Below are positions 17,567-26,908 of a DNA stretch of 64,000 bases, piece by piece (position 1 is the first letter of the stretch; the number at the start of each line of letters is the position of its first letter). Below the pieces are notes generated by a model, which was not told the origin of the DNA, did no database searches, and was given only the letters and a program-made list of their open reading frames with translations. A program made the translations under genes and the position numbers. Origin of the DNA: JADJVL01 sp039812765. Lineage in GTDB: Bacteria > Acidobacteriota > Holophagae > Holophagales > Holophagaceae. The DNA is taken from the NCBI GenBank assembly GCA_039812765.1, contig JBDIBF010000001.1:49748-113747 (forward strand), in the 5' to 3' direction.

Positions 17567-20041
17567 TTGGGCAAGAAAATCATGATGATCAACGCCACGG
17601 ATCCGGAAGAGATCCGGGTGGCCACCCTGGTGGACGGGGTCCTCACGGATTTCGACATCGAGTTCATGCACAACGAGAAGATCAAAGGCAACATCTACAA
17701 GGCCCGCGTGGTGCGCGTGGACCAGGCCCTGCAGGCCGCGTTCATCCACTACGGCGGCCAGAAGAACGGCTTCCTGCCCCTCGGCGAGCTGCCCCGGGAC
17801 ATGGTGAGCCCCGACGGCCGCCGCGGCCGCATCCAGGACCTGCTCTCCCGGGACCAGGAGATCATGGTGCAGGCGGTGCGCGAGGAACTGGGCTCAAAGG
17901 GCGCGATGATGACGGGCCAGCTCAGCCTGCCGGGCCGCTACCTCGTCCTCACGCCGGGGAACCCGGTGAACGGCATCAGCCGCAAGATCGAGAGCCGCGA
18001 GGAGCGCGAGTACTTCAAGCAGCTCATCGACGAGATGGACATCCCCAAGAACTTCGGCGTCATCGTCCGCACCGCCAGCATGGGCGTCACCAAGGAGGAC
18101 TTCCAGCGGGACCTGGACTACCTCATGGACACCTGGAAGGAGGTGCTGGCCCGCTACAAGCACCGCCACGGACCCGGCCTCGTGTGGCAGGAGGACGACG
18201 TCGTCACCCGCACCCTGCGGGACGGCTTCACCGCGGACGTGGAGGAGGTCACCATCGACGACCTCGACACCTTCCACCAGGCCCAGCACTTCTTCAAGCG
18301 CACCATGCCCCAGCACCTGGGGGTGCTCAAGCACCACGTGGGCAAGAAGCCGCTGTTCACGAAGTACCAGACCGACGAGCAGATCGACCGCATCTATGCC
18401 CGGAAGGTGAACCTCCCCAGCGGCGGCGCGCTCGTGCTCGACCAGACCGAGGCCCTGGTGGCCATCGACGTCAACAGCGGCAAGACCAGCGGCGAGAACC
18501 AGGAGGACACGGCCTTCAAGACCAACATGGAGGCCGCGGAGGAGGTGGCGCGCCAGCTGCGCATGCGCGACCTGGCCGGGCTCATCGCCATCGACTTCAT
18601 CGACATGAAGAAGGACAGCCACATCAAGTCCGTCCAGGACAAGCTCGTGGACTGCCTCAAGGAGGACAAGGCGCGCATGGAGGTGGGGAAGATCAACCGC
18701 TTCGGCGTGCTCGTGATGACGCGCCAGCGCATCCGGCCCTCCATCCACCACGTCACCCACGAGACCTGCCCCACCTGCCAGGGCACGGGGAAGGTGAAGA
18801 ACCTCGAGGCGATGGTGCTGAGCGTCGCGCGGCGCATCAAGTCCATGCTGAGCCGCGAGGGCATCAAGGAGATCGAGGTCAAGCTCGCCCCCGCCATCGC
18901 GATGGCGGTGCTGAACCAGAAGCGGCGGGAGCTCGCGGAGATGGAGGAGCAGTCCGGCGCCTCGGTGGTGATCCTCGCGGACCCCGCGGTGGGCTACGGC
19001 GAGATGGTCGCCGCCATCGAGAAGGCCGAGGAGGAAGCCCCGGAGGCCGCCCCCCGGCGCGAGCACCGCAAGGCCGGGGACCCCGACGAGGACACGGTGG
19101 TCCTGGGCGGCGACAGCCCGATCTCCTTCGAGAAGGCGCTGGGCGAGGAGCCCCGGAAGTCCGCGGCGACGAAGGAGGGCGCGAAGGACAAGGACGGCTT
19201 CAAGTTCGACCGCCGCGACCTGCAGCGCGCCGCCCTCGAGGAGCGGGAGCGCCTGCGGGCCCTCTTCGAGAGCGCCAAGCCCGGGGAGGAGGCCGAGGAG
19301 GAAGGCGCGGCCCCGGCCTCCGCGGAGGCCGCCGAAGGGACCGGGAAGGGCCGCTCGCGCCGGCGCGGACGAGGCCGTGGGAAGGTCGAGGCTCCGAGGC
19401 CGGAGGCCGCTGCCGACGGAGAGTCGGAGGCCCCTCTGACGGGGACGGCCGTGGAACCCTCCGGGACGGGCGGGAAGGGGGCCCCGCGCAAGCAGGGCAA
19501 GTCCGCCAAGCCCGCGGTCGCGCCCCAGTCCACCGCCATCGCGATCCTCGCGGCGCTCGGGCCGGCGGGTCCCGAGGCGCCGAGGGCCCCGGAGCCCGGA
19601 AGCCCGGCGTCCGGAAGCCCGGCGCCCGGAAGCCCGGCACCCGGAAGCCCGGCACCCGGAAGTCCGGCACCCGGAAGTCCGGAACCGGGCAGCCCGGAGC
19701 CCCCCAAGTTGAGCGCCGATGTCGTGGCCTCGCTGCTCAAGCCCAGCCCGCGACCGAAGCGCCCGGGCGGCGCCGCGCCCCTGCCGGCCTCGGTGGAGGC
19801 CGACGCGCCCGCCGAGACGGCGAGCCCCGAAACGAAGCCCGCGCGCCGGGCCAAGGCCGAGCCGAAGCCCAAGTCCGAATCCAAGCCCAACACCGAAGCC
19901 AAGCCCAAGGCCGAAGCCAAGCCAAGGACCGAAGCCAGGCCCAAGGCCGAAGCCAAGTCCAAGCCCAAGGCGGAAGCCAAGCCCAAGGCGAAGGCCGAGG
20001 CCGTCTCCGAGCCTGCGGCCGGGATCAAGCCGGAGCGCTGA
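17567..20041 (+). CDS. Ribonuclease E/G with long repetitive C-terminal tail
   Basis: An 824-aa endoribonuclease of the RNase E/G family, acting in mRNA decay and rRNA processing. It opens with INATDPEEIRVATLVDGVL, then the S1-like GNIYKARVVRVDQALQAAFIHYG. Catalytic Asp301 (VAIDVNSGKTSG) and Asp343 (IAIDFIDM) are present, and the zinc-link cysteines Cys401 and Cys404 lie in ETCPTCQGTGKV. The catalytic part ends near residue 500. The remaining 320 residues are disordered: acidic/Arg-rich, then PGSPA pentapeptide repeats (about 675-712), then a Lys-rich tail of KPKAEA-like hexapeptides, presumably for RNA or protein binding as in RNase E degradosome scaffolds. The start is TTG with GGGAG five bases upstream. 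Confidence 0.93.
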   Translation: MGKKIMMINATDPEEIRVATLVDGVLTDFDIEFMHNEKIKGNIYKARVVRVDQALQAAFIHYGGQKNGFLPLGELPRDMVSPDGRRGRIQDLLSRDQEIMVQAVREELGSKGAMMTGQLSLPGRYLVLTPGNPVNGISRKIESREEREYFKQLIDEMDIPKNFGVIVRTASMGVTKEDFQRDLDYLMDTWKEVLARYKHRHGPGLVWQEDDVVTRTLRDGFTADVEEVTIDDLDTFHQAQHFFKRTMPQHLGVLKHHVGKKPLFTKYQTDEQIDRIYARKVNLPSGGALVLDQTEALVAIDVNSGKTSGENQEDTAFKTNMEAAEEVARQLRMRDLAGLIAIDFIDMKKDSHIKSVQDKLVDCLKEDKARMEVGKINRFGVLVMTRQRIRPSIHHVTHETCPTCQGTGKVKNLEAMVLSVARRIKSMLSREGIKEIEVKLAPAIAMAVLNQKRRELAEMEEQSGASVVILADPAVGYGEMVAAIEKAEEEAPEAAPRREHRKAGDPDEDTVVLGGDSPISFEKALGEEPRKSAATKEGAKDKDGFKFDRRDLQRAALEERERLRALFESAKPGEEAEEEGAAPASAEAAEGTGKGRSRRRGRGRGKVEAPRPEAAADGESEAPLTGTAVEPSGTGGKGAPRKQGKSAKPAVAPQSTAIAILAALGPAGPEAPRAPEPGSPASGSPAPGSPAPGSPAPGSPAPGSPEPGSPEPPKLSADVVASLLKPSPRPKRPGGAAPLPASVEADAPAETASPETKPARRAKAEPKPKSESKPNTEAKPKAEAKPRTEARPKAEAKSKPKAEAKPKAKAEAVSEPAAGIKPER
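19591..19698 (+). repeat. 15-bp tandem repeat coding PGSPA/PGSPE in the RNase E/G tail
   Basis: About seven imperfect copies of a 15-bp unit (core GGAAGCCCGGCACCC) encode a Pro-Gly-Ser-Pro-Ala/Glu stretch. The 15-bp unit keeps the reading frame when copy number changes, so length variation between strains is likely. Confidence 0.85.
19862..20005 (+). repeat. 18-bp repeat family coding the Lys/Pro/Ala/Glu tail of RNase E/G
   Basis: Imperfect hexapeptide repeats of the type KPK(A/S)E(A/S), each about 18 bp, make a strongly basic, proline-rich, probably unstructured C-terminus. The frame is maintained to the stop codon at 20039-20041. Confidence 0.8.
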
Positions 20042-20047
20042 GCCGCG

Positions 20048-20776
20048 ATGCCCCTCCTCTGGCAGGCCCCCGCCGCGTCCCTGGCCACGCTCCTGGGCGG
20101 ATGGCTGGTCGTGCGGTACCTGCAGGGTAAGGCCTCGGTGATGCGCATCCTCTCGGCGGTGGCTGCGGGCTACCTGATCTCCCTCGCCTTCGTCCGCATC
20201 ATCCCCGAGGCCCTCGAGCCGGTCCATGGCGGGGAGGGGAACGGGCTCTGGGTGCTGGCTGGGTTCCTGCTCGTCCACGCCATGGAGCATGGGCCGACCA
20301 CCCATTTCCATTACGGGGAGGAGACCCATCCCGGGACGAAGCTGAGCGGCGTGATGGCCCTGGTGGGGCTCTCCCTCCACAGCCTGATGGACGGCATGGC
20401 CCTGGGCGCGGCCCAGGGCACCCGGAGCGGCCTCGGCCCCCTGGTCTTCGGCGGCGTCCTCGTCCACCGCATCCCGGAGGGCGCCACCATCGCGTCGATC
20501 TTCCTGGTCCGCGGCTTCGGGCGGCGGGGCGCGCTTGGCGCCGCCTTCGTCCTCGCCCTGGCGGCCCTCCTCGGCGCCCTCGGCCAGAGCGCCCTGAGCC
20601 TCCCGGCGGGCCCGCTGCTGGGGCTGACGGGGGGTCTGGGACTCTACGTGGCCAGCTCGGACCTCCTGCCGGACGTGAAGAAGGAATCCGGATGGAAGAG
20701 CACGCTCGGCCTGCTGGCCGGCGTCGGGGCCTTCTTCCTCTCGGCGATGCTGGCCCCCCACCGCCATGGCGCCTGA
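20048..20776 (+). CDS. ZIP family divalent metal transporter
   Basis: A 242-aa inner-membrane protein with about seven to eight hydrophobic helices. The metal-binding signatures of ZIP proteins are clear: HSLMDGMALGAA in one helix and VHRIPEGATIAS in the next, preceded by HAMEHGPTTHFHYGEETH, a His-rich loop typical of the family. Probably moves Zn2+, Fe2+ or Mn2+ into the cytoplasm; the metal cannot be told from sequence. The ATG lies 6 nt after the RNase E/G stop and lptD begins 12 nt after its own stop, so the three may be co-transcribed. Confidence 0.9.
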   Translation: MPLLWQAPAASLATLLGGWLVVRYLQGKASVMRILSAVAAGYLISLAFVRIIPEALEPVHGGEGNGLWVLAGFLLVHAMEHGPTTHFHYGEETHPGTKLSGVMALVGLSLHSLMDGMALGAAQGTRSGLGPLVFGGVLVHRIPEGATIASIFLVRGFGRRGALGAAFVLALAALLGALGQSALSLPAGPLLGLTGGLGLYVASSDLLPDVKKESGWKSTLGLLAGVGAFFLSAMLAPHRHGA

Positions 20777-20788
20777 GGCGGAGCCTCC

Positions 20789-23128
20789 GTGGGCGGACCT
20801 GGCGCGAGGCATGGACGGGGTGGCTGGATCGCACTGCTGGGCCTCGGCGGGGCCTGCCTGCCCGCGTGGGCGCAGGCCCTCCCGCCGATCCCTCCGGTGG
20901 AGACCGTGGACCGACCCTACCTCGGCGAGCTGCTCCCCCTGCGTCCCTTCGAATCCGGCGCCCTGGGGTCCGGCCGCTACCCCTTCCGATGGCGCGGCGA
21001 GAAGGTCCAGGAGAGCCCCGACCTCTGGGTCCTCGAGGGCGGCGCGATCCACAGCGACACGGTGCTGCTCGTGGCCGACCGCATCGCCTACGCGCCCGAG
21101 ACCGGGGAGATCCGGGCGGAGGGTTCCATCCGACTCGAAGGGGAGGGGGTCCGCCTGCGTTGCGCGAGGCTCTCCATGGACTGGAAGCGGCAGGTCGGGG
21201 AGGCCTACGCCCTGGAGCTGGAGCTCCCGCCCTCCTGGGTCCTGCGCTCCGACCGCGTGGAATTCACCACCCTCCGGAAGTGGCAGTTCCAGGCCGTCGA
21301 GCTGAGCCCCTGCCCCCAGGAGCAGCCGGGCTGGAAGGCCCGCCTCGCCGAGCTGTCCCTCGACCTGGACGGCTTCGCCGTCCTAAGGCACGCCTCGGTG
21401 TGGCTCGGTCCCGTACCCGTGCTCTACGTGCCCTGGGCCCCCTATCCCGCCAACACCACCCGCAGCTCGGGCCTGCTGCCGCCTCTGCTCGGCTCCAGCA
21501 GCCGCCTGGGCGCGACGCTGGGGCTCTCCTACTTCCAGGTCCTCGGCCCTTCGACCGACGCCACCTTTTCCCCGGAGATCCTCACCAAGGAAGGGGTGCT
21601 CTGGGGCGGCGAAGTGCGCTGGAACCCCGAGCCCACCCACCAGGGGATGGTCCAGGGCCAGAGCATCCACCAGCGCAGCGACGGCCAGGACCGGTACCGC
21701 TTCAGCCTCAAGGAAATCTGGCAGCGGGAGGACGGCTGGCAGCTCACCGCCGACCTCAACCAGGCCTCCGACAACCTGATGGACGCGGATTTCGGCCACG
21801 GAGGGACCTCCCTGGGGGGCAACCCCTTCGACAGCTCCTTCTACCTCGGGAAGAGCTTCCAGCGCGCCGCCGTCAGCATCACGGGCTCGGAGCAGCGGAC
21901 CTTCTTCTCGCCCCTCGACCCCTTCTACCGCGCGGACTTCCCGGCCTCCCTGATCCGTCGTGGACTGCCCCAGGTGGAGGCGCGCTTCTTCCCGGTGCCG
22001 GTGGGGTCCTGGTACCTCGACGGCTCCGCCAGGACCAACCGCTTCTCCTACCTCCTCGACCTCGGGGACGATCCCCAGCCGGAGCAGGAACGGCCCCGCA
22101 CCCGCTATGGCTGGAACCGGGAGGACGCCTCGCTGCGCCTGGCGGGCCGCGTCGGGCAGTGGGGGCCTCTGCGGGTGGACTTCCAGGCCCTCGGGCGGGC
22201 CACCCACTACACCGGGACCCTGCTGGTGGACGGATTCGACTCCAGCCGGGACACGTCGGTCAACGCGGCCTTCGACCCTTTCCAGGTGGAGGGCCCCGGG
22301 ACCACCCGCCTCCTCGCCTCCGGGCAGCTCAAGTTCTCGGCGCCCCCCATCGGCCGGGGCTTCCCGGACTTCTCCTTCCTCGGCTGGAAGGGGGAGCTGA
22401 AGCACGTCCTCGAACCCTACATCGCCTTCAACGAGACCAGCCGATTCGGCAAGGCCGGACGGCTCCCGCGCTTCGACGAGATCGACGCCCGCCCCGGCGT
22501 GGAGGGCAGCGCCAGCGGGGAGCAGAGCATCGAGTTCGGGTTCAAGCAGCACTTCCTCGCCCGCGCCCTGCCCGGGCGGCCCTTCCTCGACCTCGTCCGC
22601 TGGCGCATCGGGACGCGCTACCACTTCAGGCCGGTGCTGCTGTCGGACGGCCGCTTCCAGAAGGGCTGGAGCAGCGTGGAGAGCGACCTGGACTTCGAGC
22701 CCGACGAGGCCTTCCGGCTCTCCTTCCGGCGGACGGATGACCTGGTGGGCGGCGGCGCCGACAGCGCGATCAGCGCGGAACTGCGCGGCTCGGACGGGTC
22801 CAGCCTCAGCCTCTCCTTCTTCTCAACGGGCATCAACCGGTTCCTCATCCGCCAGAAGGGCATCCAGGCGGGCGGCATGCAGCGGCTCTGGGACGACCGG
22901 TTCCGGCTGGAGTTCAACGCGACCTACGACTCCTATCTCAAGGACTTCTCCAACAGCCAAGTGGGCCTCGCGTGGGTCACGCCCTGCGTCTCCACCCTGC
23001 TCCGGTTCACCCACCTCTACCGGCCCCCGGGCACCACATCCCCGGGCGGCAAGCTGGTGAAGGAGGACCGCCTGGACGTGGTGCTCACCCTGCGCGGCCT
23101 GGGGGACCTCTTCTCCTGGCGGCAGTGA
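20789..23128 (+). CDS. lptD: LPS-assembly outer-membrane protein LptD
   Basis: LptD is the outer-membrane barrel that, with LptE, inserts LPS into the outer leaflet. The 779-aa protein has a probable signal sequence (RGGWIALLGLGGACLPAWAQA), an OstA/LptA-like jellyroll (about 60-150; DTVLLVADRIAYAPETGEIRAEG is the classic fold pattern), then the LptD barrel core with VPVLYVPWAPYPANTTRSSGLL, which matches the conserved PxxYxPxxxFPxxxxRxSGFL region of LptD. The rest is beta-strand rich and ends in a hydrophobic strand. The start is GTG with GGAG just upstream. No lptE is visible nearby. Confidence 0.9.
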   Translation: MGGPGARHGRGGWIALLGLGGACLPAWAQALPPIPPVETVDRPYLGELLPLRPFESGALGSGRYPFRWRGEKVQESPDLWVLEGGAIHSDTVLLVADRIAYAPETGEIRAEGSIRLEGEGVRLRCARLSMDWKRQVGEAYALELELPPSWVLRSDRVEFTTLRKWQFQAVELSPCPQEQPGWKARLAELSLDLDGFAVLRHASVWLGPVPVLYVPWAPYPANTTRSSGLLPPLLGSSSRLGATLGLSYFQVLGPSTDATFSPEILTKEGVLWGGEVRWNPEPTHQGMVQGQSIHQRSDGQDRYRFSLKEIWQREDGWQLTADLNQASDNLMDADFGHGGTSLGGNPFDSSFYLGKSFQRAAVSITGSEQRTFFSPLDPFYRADFPASLIRRGLPQVEARFFPVPVGSWYLDGSARTNRFSYLLDLGDDPQPEQERPRTRYGWNREDASLRLAGRVGQWGPLRVDFQALGRATHYTGTLLVDGFDSSRDTSVNAAFDPFQVEGPGTTRLLASGQLKFSAPPIGRGFPDFSFLGWKGELKHVLEPYIAFNETSRFGKAGRLPRFDEIDARPGVEGSASGEQSIEFGFKQHFLARALPGRPFLDLVRWRIGTRYHFRPVLLSDGRFQKGWSSVESDLDFEPDEAFRLSFRRTDDLVGGGADSAISAELRGSDGSSLSLSFFSTGINRFLIRQKGIQAGGMQRLWDDRFRLEFNATYDSYLKDFSNSQVGLAWVTPCVSTLLRFTHLYRPPGTTSPGGKLVKEDRLDVVLTLRGLGDLFSWRQ

Positions 23129-23138
23129 GGCACGTGGC

Positions 23139-24521
23139 TCAGATCGCGACGGAGGCCTTCCCCCGGGGCCGTTCCAGGCCCGGTTCCCCGGTCCCGACGA
23201 CGCAGTTCCGGCCGCGGTGCTTCGCCGTGTAGAGGGCCCGGTCGACGACCGAGAAGAAGGCCGCGGGGTCGTTGTCCACCGGATGCCCGACCCCGAAGCT
23301 CATGGACGGGAAGACGGTCTGTCCGGACTCGAGGAGGATCGGGGCCTCGTCGATGCGCCGGCGGAGCTTCTCCGCGACGTCCAGTCCGGCCTTGAGCGAG
23401 GTCTCCGGGAGCAGCATCGCGAACTCCTCGCCTCCGATGCGGAAGGCGAGATCCGAGCGCCGCAGGGTCCCCCGGAGGCGGGAGGCCAGGGTCTCCAGCA
23501 CCCGGTCGCCGGACATGTGGCCGAAGCGGTCATTGATGAGCTTGAAGTGGTCCACGTCCGCCAGCAGGAGGATGAAGCCCCGCTTGTGGCGCTCCCACTG
23601 GTTGAGATGGTGCTCGAGGTTCTGCTGGAATGCCCGCCGGTTCAGGAGCCCGGTGAGGGGGTCGGTCAGCACCTCGTCCCGGAGCGCCGCCGCCTCCACC
23701 TCGAGCATGACGCGCCGCTCCCGCAGATCCTGGACCGTGCGCTCGTATTCCCGCTGGATGGCGCGGGCGTGGCGCCATTCGAGGCCGCGGCGGCAGGCGT
23801 GGAGGAGGAGGGGGCCGGAATGGGGCGGGGCCAGCCATTCGGCGGCCCCGGCCAGGAGGATCCGGCGCTGGGCCGCCTCCTCGGGCAGGGGGCCCAGGAC
23901 CACGGGATAGGCGTCCGGCGCGTCGCGCCGGAGCGCCTCGAGGCGCGGCAGCACCGCGAGGGGGTCCCTGCCCAGCCCGAACAGCACGATGGAGGCCCCG
24001 AGGGCCTCCCGGCTCTCCTCGAGATGCTTCCAGGCGCAGGTGTGGAGCTCGAACTGGAAGTGGGCCAGCAGCTCCTTCATGCGCGCCGCCTCCCCCGGCG
24101 GCATGCCCGCGGCGAGCACGGGCACCCGGGCCGATCCCGCCGGCCGCAGGGCGCCCCCGAGGGCGGGCCCGAGGGCGTCCAGCAGCTCCGCGATGGAGGC
24201 CTGGCGGGAGAGGTGCCCGTCCACGCCGGCCTCGGCGGCGGCCTCGGCCTCCGCCTCGTCGGGGAGTTCCTCGTGGATGAGGAAGAGGGGGAGGTTCTGG
24301 AAGAGCAGCCGGGACTCGCCCCGCAGCAGGGCGCAGAAGCGGAGGCCGTCCAGGGGATCGGCGGCGCGGTCCACCAGGATGACGTGGGCGCCGTTCCACG
24401 CCTCACCGGAGAGGGCGTCCAGGGGGTCCCGGAGGTGGACCACGCGGTGGCCCCGCCCCTCGAACGCGGTCCGGAGGCGGTCCACCAGCAGGTCATGGGC
24501 CGAGATGGCGAGGATATCCAT
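23139..24521 (-). CDS. Diguanylate cyclase with two degenerate receiver-like domains
   Basis: A 460-aa cytoplasmic protein ending in an intact GGDEF domain (about 300-455): the active-site loop is GGEEF (363-367) and an RxxD I-site (RRSD) lies five residues before it, so product inhibition by c-di-GMP is expected. The N-terminal 270 residues look like two receiver folds in tandem. The first keeps an Asp (ILVDRAADPLDG, Asp51) but lacks the acidic pair and the Lys; the second has FGLGRDP where the Asp would be. A heptad-rich linker joins them to the GGDEF. I chose the ATG giving MDILAISAHDLL. It converges with lptD. Confidence 0.88.
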   Translation of the reverse strand: MDILAISAHDLLVDRLRTAFEGRGHRVVHLRDPLDALSGEAWNGAHVILVDRAADPLDGLRFCALLRGESRLLFQNLPLFLIHEELPDEAEAEAAAEAGVDGHLSRQASIAELLDALGPALGGALRPAGSARVPVLAAGMPPGEAARMKELLAHFQFELHTCAWKHLEESREALGASIVLFGLGRDPLAVLPRLEALRRDAPDAYPVVLGPLPEEAAQRRILLAGAAEWLAPPHSGPLLLHACRRGLEWRHARAIQREYERTVQDLRERRVMLEVEAAALRDEVLTDPLTGLLNRRAFQQNLEHHLNQWERHKRGFILLLADVDHFKLINDRFGHMSGDRVLETLASRLRGTLRRSDLAFRIGGEEFAMLLPETSLKAGLDVAEKLRRRIDEAPILLESGQTVFPSMSFGVGHPVDNDPAAFFSVVDRALYTAKHRGRNCVVGTGEPGLERPRGKASVAI

Positions 24522-24700
24522 GGAAGGGTCGGGTCCGGCAGCCAGGATAGCCGGGCGCACTGTCCCCCTACGAAGGAATCGGCGGGCCCGGATGAGCCCT
24601 CGGCCCCCCTGGCCGAACCGCCTCCCCGCCCGGGTCGTGGGATCCCGCAGGGCGGACGGGCGCTCGCGCCTCCGCAGCCCGGGCTCCAGGAGGAGCCCTC

Positions 24701-25879
24701 CTAGGCGTTCCGGTAGACCCGGGCCATGCGCCGGTGGAGGCCGCAGCTCAGTTCGTAGGGGATGGTCCCCAGCAGCTGGGCGCTGCGCTCCAGGGAGTTC
24801 GGATGCGCCGGGTCCGGACTGAAGAGGGTCATGGGGTCTCCCGCGCCCAGGGGCACCTCGAGGGGCAGGGCCACCGTCAGGTAGTCCATGGAGATCCGGC
24901 CCACCACGGGGTAGAACCGCCCCCCGAAGCCCGCGACGGCCCGATTGCCCAGGTCCCGGCGGTACCCGTCGGCGTAGCCGCAGCCCAGGGTGGCGATCTG
25001 GAGGGGATGGGGCGCCACGAAGGTGCGCCCGTAGCCCACGGTGGTGCCGGCGGGCACGGTCTTCACCCGGGCCACCTCCGCCACGAGGCCGAGGGCGGGC
25101 TCCAGCCCGAGGGCGCGGCCTTCGGGCAGCACCGTGAGGCCGTAGAGCGCGAGGCCCGGCCGCAGGTGGGTGTCGCCGTCCAGCAGCCCTTTCACGCAGG
25201 CGTCGCTGTTGGCATGGTGCACCTGGGTGAAGGCGAGGCCCGCGTCCTCCAGCTGGGCACGGCAGGCGCGGAAGGCGGCGCGCTGGCGGTCGGCAAAGCC
25301 CCGGTCGGGATCGTCGCTGGTGGCGAAGTGGCCCATCAGGCCCCGCATCCAGGGGGCGAGGCCGCGCAGGGCCCGGAGGCAGGTCCCCAGCTCGGAGGGG
25401 AGGAACCCGAAGCGCCCCATGCCGGTGTCCACCTTCAGATGGAGGGCCACGGGATGGCCGGGCAGGAGCCGGGCGTAATCCTCCAGCACCTCTGGCCCCA
25501 CCAGGGCCACGGAGAGCCGGTGCGCGCTGGCCAGGGGCAGGGCCTCGGGCCGGAGACCGCCGAGCACGAGGACGGGGGCGGAGACGCCCCCCTCCCGCAG
25601 TTCCAGGGCCTCCTCGAGGCTGGACACGCAGAGGCCCGCGGCGCCTGCGGCCTCCAGGGCCTTCGAGACGGGGACGGCGCCATGGCCGTAGGCGTTGGCC
25701 TTCACCACTCCCAGCACCTGCCGCCCGCCGCCGGCCTCCTGGACCCGCCGGAGGTTGCGGGCGATGCGCCCCAGGTCGATCTCACCCCGCAGAGCCCGCC
25801 CCTCGGGGCGGGGCCGCAGGGGCGCGAAGCCATCCCCGGCGCCACCGCTGGCGGGTGCGGGCTCGGAGGGCAGGGCCAT
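24701..25879 (-). CDS. alr: Alanine racemase
   Basis: A PLP enzyme interconverting L- and D-alanine for peptidoglycan. The 392-aa sequence has the PLP-lysine motif VVKANAYGHG (Lys60), the second-strand HLKVDTGMGRFGF, SNSDAC-like HHANSDACVKG, and the C-terminal VGYGRTFVAPHP carrying the catalytic Tyr, then GRISMDYLTV. A 30-residue Pro/Ala/Gly-rich extension precedes the usual start of the fold; an internal start is conceivable, but the ATG used has the best spacing. It lies 7 nt after trxB and is probably the last gene of kdsB-trxB-alr. Confidence 0.95.
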   Translation of the reverse strand: MALPSEPAPASGGAGDGFAPLRPRPEGRALRGEIDLGRIARNLRRVQEAGGGRQVLGVVKANAYGHGAVPVSKALEAAGAAGLCVSSLEEALELREGGVSAPVLVLGGLRPEALPLASAHRLSVALVGPEVLEDYARLLPGHPVALHLKVDTGMGRFGFLPSELGTCLRALRGLAPWMRGLMGHFATSDDPDRGFADRQRAAFRACRAQLEDAGLAFTQVHHANSDACVKGLLDGDTHLRPGLALYGLTVLPEGRALGLEPALGLVAEVARVKTVPAGTTVGYGRTFVAPHPLQIATLGCGYADGYRRDLGNRAVAGFGGRFYPVVGRISMDYLTVALPLEVPLGAGDPMTLFSPDPAHPNSLERSAQLLGTIPYELSCGLHRRMARVYRNA

Positions 25880-25886
25880 GGCGGCG

Positions 25887-26855
25887 CTAGTCCGCGAGGC
25901 CCTGGGCGGCGAGCCAGCGCTCGGCGTCGATGGCGGCCATGCAGCCGGTGCCGGCGGCGGTGATGGCCTGGCGGTAGACGTGGTCCTGGACGTCGCCGCA
26001 GGCGAAGACGCCCTCCACCGGGGTCCGGCTCGACCCGGGCTCCACCTTCAGGTAGCCGTTCTCGTCCATGGGGAGCTGGCCCTCGAACAGCGAGGTGTTG
26101 GGCTGATGGCCGATGGCCACGAAGAGCCCGTCCACCTTCAGCTCGGAGGCGCCGCCATCCACGGTGTCGGTGAGGGCCAGGGCGCGGATCTTCTCCACCT
26201 TCTCGCCCATGGGCGTCTCCACGGTGGCGGTGAGGACGTCGGCGACGGCCTTGTTCCAGTGGAAGACGATCTTCTCGTTCTTCATGGCGCGCTCCTGCAT
26301 GGCCTTGCTGGCCCGCAGCCGGTCGCGCCGGTGGATGAGGTTCACCTTCGTGGCGAACTTGGTGAGGTAGGTGGCCTCCTCCAGCGCCGTGTCGCCGCCG
26401 CCCACCACCGCGATCTCCTTGCCCCGGAAGAAGAACCCGTCGCAGGTGGCGCAGGCGCTGACGCCGCCGCCGCTCATCGAGAGCTGCTGGTCCTTGCCGA
26501 TGCCCAGCCACTTGGCCGAGGCGCCGGTGGCGATGATGACGGCGTCGGCGGTGTACTCGCCGCGATCCGTGGTCAGCCTCAAAGGCCGCGCGCCGAGCTC
26601 GGCCTTCACCACGGTCTCGGACTTGATGACGGTGCCGAAGCGCAGCACCTGCTCCCGCATCTCGTCCATGAGGGCCGGCCCCATCACACCGGCCCGGAAA
26701 CCGGGAAAGTTCTCCACCTCGGTGGTGATGGTGAGCTGTCCGCCGGGCTGGGCGCCCTCGAAGACCAGGGGCGAGAGGTTCGCGCGGGCGGTGTAGAGGG
26801 CCGCGGTGTAGCCCGCCGGGCCGGTGCCAATGATGATGACCTTGTGGTGGCTCAC
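25887..26855 (-). CDS. trxB: Thioredoxin reductase
   Basis: A 322-aa FAD/NADPH flavoenzyme that keeps thioredoxin reduced in the cytosol. Motifs: FAD-binding IIIGTGPAGYTAALYTARA, the redox-active CATC (Cys135, Cys138), the NADPH fold VVGGGDTALEEATYL with HRRDRLRAS, and the FAD-closing GVFACGDVQDHVYRQAITAAGTG. The start is GTG (VSHHKVIIIG); the frame is open far upstream but only as a shadow of kdsB and fabH. It lies between kdsB and alr on the same strand. Confidence 0.96.
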   Translation of the reverse strand: MSHHKVIIIGTGPAGYTAALYTARANLSPLVFEGAQPGGQLTITTEVENFPGFRAGVMGPALMDEMREQVLRFGTVIKSETVVKAELGARPLRLTTDRGEYTADAVIIATGASAKWLGIGKDQQLSMSGGGVSACATCDGFFFRGKEIAVVGGGDTALEEATYLTKFATKVNLIHRRDRLRASKAMQERAMKNEKIVFHWNKAVADVLTATVETPMGEKVEKIRALALTDTVDGGASELKVDGLFVAIGHQPNTSLFEGQLPMDENGYLKVEPGSSRTPVEGVFACGDVQDHVYRQAITAAGTGCMAAIDAERWLAAQGLAD

Positions 26856-26908
26856 GCGACGTCCTCTGTCAAAGGGCCGGGCCTCCGGGACCCGAGCCAG
26901 CCATCCTA

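Noticed and set aside
19591..20005. A CRISPR-like array
   Set aside because: The repeats are contiguous with no spacers and keep the RNase E/G reading frame, coding PGSPA and KPKAEA peptides.
17894..21052. A 1052-codon minus-strand frame across the RNase E/G and ZIP genes, including GLGLGLGFRL-type repeats
   Set aside because: The repeats are the reverse reading of the KPKAEA-coding DNA. No start signal or recognisable domain; the + strand genes have full motifs.
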